Source: Competibacteraceae bacterium UBA3908 (GTDB lineage: Bacteria; Pseudomonadota; Gammaproteobacteria; Competibacterales; Competibacteraceae). Taken from it: a stretch of 23,078 bases of DNA. The stretch spans positions 1 through 23,078 of the forward strand of contig DGFE01000147.1 in NCBI GenBank assembly GCA_002391525.1. Direction: 5' to 3'. Made by a program: the position numbers and the translations under genes. Shown here piece after piece: positions 1-7,600 of the stretch (its first letter is position 1; each line of letters opens with the position of its first letter). The notes beneath the pieces are model-generated. The model was not told the origin of the DNA, did no database searches, and saw only the letters and a program-made list of their open reading frames with translations.

Positions 1-1191
1 TGCCGCTGGCAACCGCGCTTGCAAGCCCTGCTCGACCGGTTGCTGGCGCGACCATTGGCGCCCGGCGAGCAGGTCGTCCGGGCGCTCCTGCTGATCGGTC
101 TGTATCAATTATGGTACTTGCGGATTCCCGAACATGCCGCAGTCGCCGAGACGGTCGCCGCCGCCCGCCAGTTGCGCAAAGCGTGGGCGGTGGGATTGAC
201 GAACGCGGTCCTGCGGGCCGCCCTGCGCCGGCGGATGGAGTTGACGGAGGCGCTGGAAAGCGATCCGGAAGCGTGCGCCGCCCATCCGCGCTGGCTGCTG
301 GAGTGGTTGCGGCGGGACTGGCCGGACGACTGGCCCGCCATCGTCGCCGCCAACAACGCCCGCCCACCGTTTACGCTGCGGGTCAACCGGCTCCATCTCG
401 ATGGCGAGGACTACCGGTCGCGGTTGGCCGAAACAGGGCGATCCGCCGCACCGGTCAATGGCGTGCCGACGGCGCTGATCCTGGCCGAGCCGGCGGATCC
501 CGTGACCTTACCGGGTTTTACCGAGGGTTGGGTGTCGGTGCAGGATGCCGCCGCGCAACTGGCGGCACCGCTGCTGGCGGCCCAGCCGGGGCAGCGGGTG
601 CTGGACGCCTGCGCCGCGCCCGGCGGCAAGACCGGCCACCTGCTGGAATGCACGCCGGACCCGGAGCTGACCGCCCTCGACCAGGACGCCAGCCGGCTGG
701 AGCAGGTACGGGACAATTTGCGTCGACTGCGGCTGACCGCGCGGTTGGTGGTGGGCGACGCCCAACGGCCGGCGGACTGGTGGGACGGCATCCCCTACGA
801 CCGGATTTTGGTGGACGCGCCCTGTTCGGCCACTGGCGTGATCCGCCGCCATCCCGACATCAAACTGCTGCGCCGGGAGAGCGACATCGCCGCGCTGGCC
901 GCGCGGCAGGGCAGGATCCTCGCCAGCCTGTGGCCGCTACTGCGACCGGGTGGCCGGCTGCTGTACACGACCTGCTCGGTATTGCGGCAGGAAAACGAAC
1001 ACGTGATCGCCGCCTTTCTCGCCACCCACCCGGACGCCGGCGAACAGTCCATCGCGGCGGACTGGGGACGCGCCCTGCCGCACGGCCGCCAGATTCTGCC
1101 CGGCGAGAATGGCATGGACGGTTTCTACTACGCCAGTCTGCTCAAGCGGGTTGCGGCGCCGGGAATGGAATCATGTCAGCCGGCGCCCTGA
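1..1191 (+). CDS. rsmB: 16S rRNA (cytosine-967-C5)-methyltransferase RsmB, 5'-truncated by the window edge
   Basis: RsmB methylates C967 of 16S rRNA with S-adenosylmethionine in the cytoplasm. The reading frame is open from base 1 and gives 396 residues; E. coli RsmB is about 430, so roughly 30-40 N-terminal residues lie outside the window. An in-frame TTG at 19 is not the real start, because family-like sequence continues upstream of it. The N-terminal part is the NusB-like RNA-binding helical domain (GLYQLWYLRIPEHAAVAETV). The Rossmann methyltransferase domain follows, with the SAM site LDACAAPGGKTGHLLE and both catalytic cysteines of m5C methyltransferases: Cys275 in DAPCSATGVIRRHPDIK and Cys325 in TTCSV (numbered from base 1). 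The C terminus has the family ending GMDGFYYASLLK. The last 19 bases overlap the next gene. Family and function are very secure. Confidence 0.96.
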   Translation, partial: CRWQPRLQALLDRLLARPLAPGEQVVRALLLIGLYQLWYLRIPEHAAVAETVAAARQLRKAWAVGLTNAVLRAALRRRMELTEALESDPEACAAHPRWLLEWLRRDWPDDWPAIVAANNARPPFTLRVNRLHLDGEDYRSRLAETGRSAAPVNGVPTALILAEPADPVTLPGFTEGWVSVQDAAAQLAAPLLAAQPGQRVLDACAAPGGKTGHLLECTPDPELTALDQDASRLEQVRDNLRRLRLTARLVVGDAQRPADWWDGIPYDRILVDAPCSATGVIRRHPDIKLLRRESDIAALAARQGRILASLWPLLRPGGRLLYTTCSVLRQENEHVIAAFLATHPDAGEQSIAADWGRALPHGRQILPGENGMDGFYYASLLKRVAAPGMESCQPAP

Positions 1192-1748
1192 GTCGGACTC
1201 CCCGGCGCGCCGCCGGCCTGCTGATGCTGCTCTGGGGGTTGCTGGGCGTCGCCGGAGCCTGGGCGGCCGGCTTCGAGGTGATGGGCGCGTCCACCCGGCT
1301 GGAAGGGGGGGTTTACCGGCTGAACGCCCGGCTCGAATACCATTTCAGCGGCGCGGCGCTGGAAGCCTTGGAAAACGGGGTGCCGCTGACTATCGAAGTG
1401 GAGATGGAAGTCCGCCGACGGCGCCCCTGGCTGTGGGACGAAACGGTTTACGCCCTGGCCCAGCGCTTCCGGCTGGAATATCACGCCCTGAGCCGGCAAT
1501 ATCTGGTGAACAACCTCAACAGCGGCGAACGGCGCGGTTTCCCGACCCGGGCCGCCGCAGTGCGGTTCATGGGCCAGATCAACGATTTCCCATTTTTAGA
1601 CAAAGGCTTGCTGGTTTCTGGCGAGCGCTACGAAGCGGCCTTGCGGGTGCGGCTCGACATCGAAGCCCTGCCGGCGCCGCTGCGGTTGTTCGCTTATCTC
1701 TCCGATGATTGGCGACTGGCGAGCGAATGGCGCACATGGCCGCTCTGA
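1173..1748 (+). CDS. Secreted DUF4390 family protein
   Basis: This is a 191-residue protein of unknown function that I recognise as a DUF4390 member. The start chosen is ATG 1173, inside the end of rsmB; it places a signal peptide at the N terminus: basic RTPRR, a hydrophobic stretch from about residue 14 to 28, and an Ala-X-Ala site near residue 31 (AWA before AGFEV). The mature part is about 160 residues, probably a beta-rich periplasmic domain, with WLWDETVYALAQRFRLEYHA and the conserved-looking end YLSDDWRLASEW. It overlaps rsmB by 19 bases and ntrY by 22 bases, so it should be co-translated with the sensor kinase. A periplasmic partner or input protein for NtrY is a reasonable inference, but nothing in the sequence proves it. 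Confidence 0.85.
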   Translation: MSAGALSRTPRRAAGLLMLLWGLLGVAGAWAAGFEVMGASTRLEGGVYRLNARLEYHFSGAALEALENGVPLTIEVEMEVRRRRPWLWDETVYALAQRFRLEYHALSRQYLVNNLNSGERRGFPTRAAAVRFMGQINDFPFLDKGLLVSGERYEAALRVRLDIEALPAPLRLFAYLSDDWRLASEWRTWPL

Positions 1749-3973
1749 TTCGCCGACTGGCCAGCGGTCGGGGGCTGGCGCCGGCGCTGCTGCTGCTGGG
1801 ACTGTTGCTGATCATCCTGGTGTTGATGGGCGGCGCCACCACCGACCCGGCGCATTTCGGGCAGATGTATTCCTGGCTGCTGCTGATCAGCGCCATCGGG
1901 CTGGGGGCGCTGGTCATCCTGATCCTCTACAACCTGATCGGACTGATCAGCTCCTATCGCCGGCGAGTGCCCGGTACGCGCCTGACCCTGCGGCTGGCGG
2001 GCATCTTCGCGGTGCTGGCCATCACCCCGGTGGCGCTGGTGTACGGCTTCTCGCTGCATTTTCTGCAGCGCGGGATCGACAGCTGGTTCAATATCCAGGT
2101 GGATCGTGGCCTGGAAGACGCGCTCGAACTCAGTCGGACCGCCCTGGATTTGCGGATGCGCGAGGTGCTCAAGCAAACCCTGCGGATCGCCAACAGCGTC
2201 GCCGAAACCGACGGCGAGCTGGCGGGCCGGCGCCTGGACGAACTGCTCGACATCAGCGAGTCCGCCGAGTTGACCCTGTTCGGCCAGGGCGGCCGCATCA
2301 TCGCCACCGCCACCGCCGATCCGGCCCTGATCCTGCCGGATCCACCGCCGGATTCGGTTTTGTTGCAAGTCCGGCAGGGACGCGATTATGTCGGTCTGGA
2401 GCCGATCCGCGACGCCGGATTTCACATCCGCGCGGTGGTGCGGGTGGCGACCCTCGCCAACGAGGAGCGGTTGCTGCAGGCGTTGTTTCCGGTCACCGAC
2501 CGCCTGAGCCTGCTGGCCGACGCCGTGCAGGCGGCGTTCGACAGTTACAAGGAGCTGATCTTTCTGCGGGCGCCGCTCAAGGCCAGTTTTACCTTGACGC
2601 TGTCGCTGGCCTTGCTGCTGGCGGTGCTGGCGGCGTTTTGGGCCGCCTTCTATACCGCGCGTCGGCTGGTGCGGCCGCTGCGGGAACTGGCCGACGGGAC
2701 CCAGGCGGTCGCCGCCGGACAATTTAACCAGCAGTTGACCCGGACCGGCAGCGACGAACTGGGATTTCTGGTGGAATCCTTCAACCAGATGACCCGCAAT
2801 CTGGCGCAGGCCCGCGATACCGCGCAGCGCAGCCAGGAACTGGTCGAAAGCCAGCGCGCCTACCTGGAAACGGTGCTGGCGCGGCTGTCGTCGGGCGTGC
2901 TGACCATCGATCAGGCCGGCCGGCTGCAAACCTGCAACGCCGCGGCCAGCCAGATTCTGGGCGTGGATCTGCTGGAGTTCGTCGGCGCCGACAGCCAATG
3001 GATCGCCGCCGCGCAACCGGTGTTGCGGGAATTGCTCGAGGCCATCGGCCCGCATCTGACGCAAACCGGCGACTGGCGACAGGAAATCAACTGGTTCAGC
3101 GGCGCGGGCCGGCGCGTCCTGATGTGCCGCGGCAGCTCGCTGCCCGACGCGGTCGGACTGCGCGGCGGCCACGTCATCGTCTTCGACGACATCACCCATC
3201 TGGTGCGGGCCGAGCGCGAGGCCGCCTGGGCCGAGGTGGCGCGCCGGCTGGCGCACGAGATCAAAAATCCGCTGACGCCGATCCAGTTGGCCGCCGAGCG
3301 CATTCGTCACAAATACCTGAAACAGCTTGACGAGGAACAGGGCAAGGTGCTGGAGCGCGGCACCCACACCATCATCCAGCAGGTGCAGGCGATGAAGGAA
3401 ATGGTGGACGCTTTCAACGAATACGCCCGCCCGCCGCGCCTGCAACTGACACCGCTGGAATTGAACGAGTTCGTGATCGAAGTACTCTATCTCTATCGCG
3501 ATTACCCCGCGGGCGTGGAAATCAAGCTGGAGCCGACCCAGGAACCCTTGTGGATCAGCGGCGACAAGGGTCGGCTGCGGCAGTTGCTGCACAACCTGGT
3601 CAAGAACGCCATCGAAGCGATCCGCGACGGCCACGGTTCGACCCTGTGGGTCGGCACCCGCCGCGACCGCGTGGCCGGAGCCGATTGTGCCGAACTGAGC
3701 GTGCGCGACGATGGGCCGGGTTTCCCGGAAAACATCCTGACCAACGCTTTCGAACCCTACGTGACTACCAAACCCAAGGGAACCGGGCTAGGATTGGCCA
3801 TCGTCAAGAAAATCGTCGAAGAGCACGGCGGCTGGATCCAGTTGGAAACGCCGGCGGAGGGCGGCGCCCGGGTGGTGATTCGCTTGCCGCTTCTCCACGG
3901 GGACGCCGGATCGCCAACTCCGCCTGCTTTGCCTGCCGCGCCATTGCATACCGATAAGGAGGCCGCCGGATGA
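1727..3973 (+). CDS. ntrY: NtrY-type membrane sensor histidine kinase
   Basis: This is a 748-residue sensor kinase of the NtrY family, expected to phosphorylate the NtrX-type regulator encoded next. ATG 1727 was preferred over the upstream TTG 1709 because GGCGAG lies just before it; ATG 1736 is also possible. There are three N-terminal membrane segments (about 15-35, 47-72 and 84-105), an extracytoplasmic region to about residue 283, and a fourth membrane segment at about 285-308. A HAMP domain (RRLVRPLRELADGTQAVAAG), a PAS domain (about 385-490), the HisKA box with phospho-acceptor His510 (HEIKNPLTPIQLAAERI) and the ATPase domain with N box (LVKNAIEAI), DDGPGFP and KGTGLGLAIVKKI follow. The first base of its stop region overlaps ntrX in ATGA. 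Family members have been linked to nitrogen, redox or envelope responses; the signal here is unknown. Confidence 0.92.
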   Translation: MAHMAALIRRLASGRGLAPALLLLGLLLIILVLMGGATTDPAHFGQMYSWLLLISAIGLGALVILILYNLIGLISSYRRRVPGTRLTLRLAGIFAVLAITPVALVYGFSLHFLQRGIDSWFNIQVDRGLEDALELSRTALDLRMREVLKQTLRIANSVAETDGELAGRRLDELLDISESAELTLFGQGGRIIATATADPALILPDPPPDSVLLQVRQGRDYVGLEPIRDAGFHIRAVVRVATLANEERLLQALFPVTDRLSLLADAVQAAFDSYKELIFLRAPLKASFTLTLSLALLLAVLAAFWAAFYTARRLVRPLRELADGTQAVAAGQFNQQLTRTGSDELGFLVESFNQMTRNLAQARDTAQRSQELVESQRAYLETVLARLSSGVLTIDQAGRLQTCNAAASQILGVDLLEFVGADSQWIAAAQPVLRELLEAIGPHLTQTGDWRQEINWFSGAGRRVLMCRGSSLPDAVGLRGGHVIVFDDITHLVRAEREAAWAEVARRLAHEIKNPLTPIQLAAERIRHKYLKQLDEEQGKVLERGTHTIIQQVQAMKEMVDAFNEYARPPRLQLTPLELNEFVIEVLYLYRDYPAGVEIKLEPTQEPLWISGDKGRLRQLLHNLVKNAIEAIRDGHGSTLWVGTRRDRVAGADCAELSVRDDGPGFPENILTNAFEPYVTTKPKGTGLGLAIVKKIVEEHGGWIQLETPAEGGARVVIRLPLLHGDAGSPTPPALPAAPLHTDKEAAG

Positions 3974-5340
3974 GCGCGTCTTATATTCTGGTCGTTGATG
4001 ATGAGCCGGACATTCGCGGCCTGGTGAAGGAAATCCTGGAGGACGAGGGGTATGCCGTCGCGACCGCGGAGAACGCCGCCGCCGCCCGTGAGGCCCGTCG
4101 CGCCCAGCGACCCGATCTGATCCTGCTCGACATCTGGATGCCCGACACCGATGGCATCACCCTGCTCAAGGAGTGGAGCGAAAGCGACCCTCTGCCCTGC
4201 CCCGTCATCATGATGTCCGGCCACGGCACCGTCGAGACGGCGGTGGAGGCGACCCGGCTGGGCGCCTACGATTTCATCGAGAAGCCGCTGTCCATGGCCA
4301 AGCTGCTGCTGACCGTGGAACGGGCGCTGGAGGCGGACCGGCTGGCGCGCGAAAACCAGAACCTGCGCCGCCAGCAGCGGATCGTCGCCGAGCCGGTCGG
4401 CCGCAGCGAGGTCGTCCAGCGCTTGCGGACTCAGGTGCTGCGGATTGCCCAGCACGATGCGCCGGTGTTGATCTTCGGCGAGCCGGGCACCGGCAAGGAA
4501 GTCTACGCCCGTTTTCTGCACGCCCACAGCCTGCGCCGCGGCGGCCCCTTCGTGGACGTGGGGGTCGGCTCCATCGCCCGCGAAAACGCCAGCCTGGAAC
4601 TGTTCGGCTCCGAACAGGGCGACCGGGTTCATTATGGCCGCCTGGAACAGGCCAGCGGCGGCACTCTGTTCCTGGACGAACTGGCCGACATGGATCTCGA
4701 AGCCCAGGCCAAACTGGCCAGCGCGCTGGAGAACGGCTCCTTTCTGCGCATCGGCGGCAAGGAGCCGGTCCGGGTGAACGTGCGGGTGGTGGCCGCCACC
4801 CACCGCGATCTGGAGCAGGAAGTGGCGCTCGGGCGCTTCCGCGAGGATCTGTACTATCAGCTTAACGTAGTGCCGATTAAACTGCCGCCGCTGCGCGATC
4901 ACATCGAGGACGTGCCGGAACTGCTCAACTACTACATCGGCTACTTCGTCGATCAGGAAGGCTTGACCTATCGCCATTTCACCCTGGCCGCCCAGAACCG
5001 GCTGCGCAACTACAACTGGCCCGGCAACATCCGCGAACTCAAGAATCTGGTGCAGCGCCTGCTGATCCTGGGCGGCGACGAGGACATCACCCTGGAGGAG
5101 GTGGACGCCGCCGTGCGCGGCGTCACCGCCGCCAAATCCCCGGATGTCGGCAGCATTCCCCTGAACCTGCCGCTGCGGGAAGCACGCGAGCAGTTCGAAC
5201 GCACCTACCTGATGCAACAGTTCCGCGAGTGTGAAGGCAACGTGGCGCGACTGGCTGATCGGGTTGGCATGGAACGCACCAATCTCTATCGCAAGCTGCG
5301 CGCCCTGGGCATCGATCCCAAGAAAGCGCTGGACGAGTGA
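3970..5340 (+). CDS. ntrX: NtrX-type response regulator without a GAFTGA loop
   Basis: This is a 456-residue NtrC-class DNA-binding response regulator and the partner of the preceding NtrY-type kinase. The ATG overlaps the ntrY stop (ATGA) and is preceded by the strong ribosome site AAGGAGG. The receiver domain (1-120) has Asp10, Asp11, phospho-acceptor Asp54, Ser83 and Lys105. The AAA+ domain has Walker A GEPGTGKE (170-177) and Walker B FLDE (Asp236). The Fis-type helix-turn-helix is at the C terminus (GNVARLADRVGMERTNLYRKL). The sigma54-contacting GAFTGA loop is missing: after ELFGSEQ the chain reads GDRVHYGRLEQA (217-228), about five residues shorter than in NtrC. Some NtrX proteins are known to lack this motif, so it probably does not activate sigma54 polymerase and may act as an ordinary activator or repressor. 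Confidence 0.92.
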   Translation: MSASYILVVDDEPDIRGLVKEILEDEGYAVATAENAAAAREARRAQRPDLILLDIWMPDTDGITLLKEWSESDPLPCPVIMMSGHGTVETAVEATRLGAYDFIEKPLSMAKLLLTVERALEADRLARENQNLRRQQRIVAEPVGRSEVVQRLRTQVLRIAQHDAPVLIFGEPGTGKEVYARFLHAHSLRRGGPFVDVGVGSIARENASLELFGSEQGDRVHYGRLEQASGGTLFLDELADMDLEAQAKLASALENGSFLRIGGKEPVRVNVRVVAATHRDLEQEVALGRFREDLYYQLNVVPIKLPPLRDHIEDVPELLNYYIGYFVDQEGLTYRHFTLAAQNRLRNYNWPGNIRELKNLVQRLLILGGDEDITLEEVDAAVRGVTAAKSPDVGSIPLNLPLREAREQFERTYLMQQFRECEGNVARLADRVGMERTNLYRKLRALGIDPKKALDE

Positions 5341-5349
5341 GGAAAGCCC

Positions 5350-6729
5350 GTGAAGATCGTGATTCTCGGCGCCGGCCAGGTGGGCGGCTCGGTCGCGCAC
5401 ATCCTGGCCAGTGAAGCCAACGACGTCACCGTGGTCGACGCCAATGCCGAGCGGCTGCAGGCGTTGCAGGACCGACTGGACCTCCGCACCGTTCGCGGCC
5501 ATGCCTCCTATCCGGCCGTGCTCGAACAGGCCGGCATCGCCGACGCCGACATGCTGATCGCGCTGACCGACAGCGACGAAGTCAACATGATCGCCTGCCA
5601 GATCGCCCACACCCTGTTCAACACGCCGACCAAGATCGCGCGGGTCCGGGCCGGCGGCTACATCAACTATCAGGAGCGGCTGTTCAAGGACGAGGCGTTG
5701 CCCATCGACGTGCTGATCAGTCCCGAGCAGCTGGTGACCGAGTACATCCAGCGCATCATCGAACACCCCGGCGCCTTGCAGGTCCTGGATTTCGCCGAGG
5801 GCCAGGTCCGGCTGGTGGGCGTCAAGGCTTACGAAGGCAGCACCCTGGTCGGTCAGGCGCTGCGCACCCTGCCCGAGCGGATGCCGGGCATCGACACCCG
5901 GGTGGCCGCCATCTTTCGCCAGGGCAGCCCGATCATCCCGGAGGGCAATACCGTCATCGAGGCCGACGACGAGGTCTTCTTCATCGCCGCCCGCAAGAAC
6001 ACCCGCGCCATCGTCAGCGAACTGCGCAAGCTGGATCGGATGGTCAAGCGCATCATCATCGCCGGCGGCGGCCATATCGGCGCCCGCCTGGCCCAGGGCC
6101 TCGAGGAACGGTTTCAGGTCAAGGTGATCGAGCGCAATCCCGAGACCAGCAAGCGGCTGTCCGAGCAGTTGAACCGCGCCATCATCCTGCAGGGCGACGC
6201 CGCCGACGAAAATCTGCTGCGGCAGGAGAACATCGAACATGTCGACGTGTACTGCGCCGTCACCAACGACGACGAGGCCAACATCCTGTCGGCGATGCTG
6301 GCCAAGCGCATGGGCGCCCGCAAGGTGATGGCCCTGATCAACCTGGTGTCCTACGTGGATCTGGTCGAGTCCTCCGGCATCATCGATGTCGCCATTTCGC
6401 CGCAGCAGGCCACCATCGGCAGCCTGCTCACCCACGTCCGCCGCGGCGACGTGGCCAAGGTGCATTCCCTGCGCCGCGGCGCCGCCGAAGCCATGGAAGC
6501 GGTGGCCCACGGCGACTACAAGACCTCGAAGGTCGTGGGCCGGCGCATCGAGGAAATCCGCCTGCCGCCGGGCACCACCATCGGCGCCATCGCCCGCGGC
6601 GACGAGGTGATGATCTGCCACCACGATACCGTGATCGAAGCGGATGACCATGTCATCCTGTTTCTGATCGACAAGAAGCGAGTGCCCGAGGTCGAACGGC
6701 TGTTTGCGGTCGGGGCGACTTTCCTGTAG
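5350..6729 (+). CDS. trkA: Trk potassium uptake system peripheral protein TrkA
   Basis: TrkA is the cytoplasmic, NAD(H)-binding gating subunit of the TrkH/TrkG potassium transporter. The 459-residue length matches the usual 458. It is a tandem of two RCK units: the first Rossmann fold starts MKIVILGAGQVGGSVAHILA and the second near residue 233 with IIIAGGGHIGARLAQGL, each followed by an acidic ribose-binding residue (VVDAN, VIERN) and a TrkA_C domain (about 145-225 and 370-459). The start is GTG 5350, nine bases after ntrX, with GAGGAAAG upstream. No trkH is in the window. The rsmB-trkA neighbourhood is the classic enterobacterial one, here with DUF4390-ntrY-ntrX inserted between, as in other proteobacteria. 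Co-transcription with ntrYX is likely. Confidence 0.97.
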   Translation: MKIVILGAGQVGGSVAHILASEANDVTVVDANAERLQALQDRLDLRTVRGHASYPAVLEQAGIADADMLIALTDSDEVNMIACQIAHTLFNTPTKIARVRAGGYINYQERLFKDEALPIDVLISPEQLVTEYIQRIIEHPGALQVLDFAEGQVRLVGVKAYEGSTLVGQALRTLPERMPGIDTRVAAIFRQGSPIIPEGNTVIEADDEVFFIAARKNTRAIVSELRKLDRMVKRIIIAGGGHIGARLAQGLEERFQVKVIERNPETSKRLSEQLNRAIILQGDAADENLLRQENIEHVDVYCAVTNDDEANILSAMLAKRMGARKVMALINLVSYVDLVESSGIIDVAISPQQATIGSLLTHVRRGDVAKVHSLRRGAAEAMEAVAHGDYKTSKVVGRRIEEIRLPPGTTIGAIARGDEVMICHHDTVIEADDHVILFLIDKKRVPEVERLFAVGATFL

Positions 6730-6754
6730 GTCCACGCCGCGGTAAAAAACCCTG

Positions 6755-6763
6755 TGTTACAAT
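6755..6763 (+). promoter_or_regulatory. Candidate extended -10 promoter upstream of the isoaspartate methyltransferase-like gene
   Basis: The 115-base gap after trkA contains TGTTACAAT, an extended -10 (TG-N-TACAAT, 5 of 6 matches to TATAAT). No good -35 box lies 16-18 bases upstream, as expected for extended -10 promoters. It is about 80 bases ahead of the ATG at 6845. No T-rich terminator for the trkA operon was seen in the gap. Confidence 0.4.
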
Positions 6764-6844
6764 CAATTGGCCTATCACTCGAACCGGGGACACCGCCCCC
6801 GCCCGAATCCCCCACCCATCGCCAGGCATTGACAGGATCCGAAC

Positions 6845-7504
6845 ATGACCGCATTCAATTTTGAACTGGCCCGCCACAACATGATCGAGCAGCAGATCCG
6901 GCCCTGGGAAGTGCTGGATCAGCAAGTGCTGGACGTGATCGCCAGCGTGCCGCGCGAGGATTTCGTACCGGAACGCTACCGCAACCTGGCGTTCGGCGAC
7001 ATCGCCATCCCGCTCGGCCACGGCGAATTCATGCTGAAACCGACCGTCGAAGGCCGGATCCTGCAAGCGCTGGCGGTGCAGCCGACCGATCACGTGCTGG
7101 AAGTCGGCACCGGCAGCGGCTATCTGACCGCCTGCCTGGCGCGGCTGGCCGCCAGCGTGGTCAGCGTGGACATCGTTCCCGATTTCACCGAAGCCGCCCG
7201 CCAGAAGCTCAAGACTCTCGGCGTGCACAACGTGACGCTGCATACCGGCGACGCCAGTCGCGGTTGGGGCGGGCATCGTTATCACGCCATCGCCGTCACC
7301 GGTTCGGTGGCCACGGTCGCCGATCACTGGCGACAAAGTCTGAGCCTGGGCGGGCGGTTATTTATCGTGGCTGGCCAGCCGCCGGTGATGGAGGCGCTCC
7401 TGATCACCCGGCTCGGCGAACAGGAGTGGATTCAGGAAAGCCTGTTCGATACCGATCTGCCGCCTCTGCGCAATGCGGCCCCGGTCAAGCGCTTCGAATT
7501 CTGA
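6845..7504 (+). CDS. Protein-L-isoaspartate O-methyltransferase family protein, diverged active-site motif
   Basis: This is a 219-residue SAM-dependent methyltransferase of the Pcm family (COG2518 type), cytoplasmic. ATG 6845 has AGGA seven bases upstream. Family traits include VPREDFVPERYRNLAFGD and the SAM-binding motif VLEVGTGSGYLTACLARL (about residues 80-97), followed by the acidic loop VSVDI. True isoaspartate methyltransferases carry Gly-Gln-Thr-(Ile/Met)-Ser at the substrate site; here the same place reads G60-E61-F62-M63-L64, so the conserved Thr and Ser are gone. I therefore do not assign the symbol pcm. It may be a paralogous methyltransferase with another substrate. It stands directly upstream of tolC, but a hairpin and a separate promoter lie between them. 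Fold assignment is secure; substrate is not. Confidence 0.85.
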   Translation: MTAFNFELARHNMIEQQIRPWEVLDQQVLDVIASVPREDFVPERYRNLAFGDIAIPLGHGEFMLKPTVEGRILQALAVQPTDHVLEVGTGSGYLTACLARLAASVVSVDIVPDFTEAARQKLKTLGVHNVTLHTGDASRGWGGHRYHAIAVTGSVATVADHWRQSLSLGGRLFIVAGQPPVMEALLITRLGEQEWIQESLFDTDLPPLRNAAPVKRFEF

Positions 7505-7524
7505 GCGTCGGCGCGCGATGGCCC

Positions 7525-7553
7525 GACCCACGGATTCCCCACTGCCGTGGGTC
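7525..7553 (+). terminator. Strong hairpin between the methyltransferase gene and tolC
   Basis: GACCCACGG (7525-7533) pairs perfectly over 9 bp with CCGTGGGTC (7545-7553) across an 11-base loop, 20 bases after the stop codon. There is no T-run after the stem (TCTGATATATTA follows), so it is not a textbook intrinsic terminator. It may still end or stabilise the upstream transcript. Confidence 0.45.
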
Positions 7554-7555
7554 TC

Positions 7556-7564
7556 TGATATATT
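7556..7564 (+). promoter_or_regulatory. Candidate extended -10 promoter of tolC
   Basis: TGATATATT fits the extended -10 form TG-N-TATATT (5 of 6 matches to TATAAT). It lies 36 bases ahead of the tolC start, which would put the transcript start near 7571. A -35 box is not evident; that position falls inside the preceding hairpin loop. Confidence 0.45.
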
Positions 7565-7578
7565 AGCGTTTACTAATA
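7561..7578. promoter_or_regulatory. Operator-like inverted repeat at the tolC promoter
   Basis: TATTAG and CTAATA form a perfect 6+6 inverted repeat around a 6-base centre (CGTTTA). It overlaps the 3' part of the candidate -10 box and the expected transcription start, a place where a bound dimeric repressor would block RNA polymerase. The TTAG/CTAA half-sites resemble those of MarR/SlyA-family regulators, but the regulator cannot be named from this window. Confidence 0.45.
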
Positions 7579-7600
7579 CCTGAGAGGGAGTCTTTGCGCC

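Noticed and set aside
111..1172. N-terminal extension of the DUF4390 gene through rsmB
   Set aside because: The upstream codons are an rsmB shadow rich in Arg, Gly and Pro. The signal peptide beginning at 1173 marks the real start.
1694..3634. A 646-codon minus-strand frame opposite ntrY
   Set aside because: Gln-rich shadow of the kinase gene; the internal repeat-like QQQ runs come from CTG codons read on the other strand.
3757..6735. A 992-codon open frame on the minus strand opposite ntrY, ntrX and trkA
   Set aside because: Composition is the typical Gln/His/Asp/Ala-rich antiframe of GC-rich genes, with no recognisable domain. The plus-strand genes opposite it are complete and well conserved.
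6829..6834. TTGACA just before the methyltransferase gene as a -35 box
   Set aside because: It lies about ten bases before the start codon, so the -10 and start point would fall inside the gene, and no -10 follows at the right spacing.
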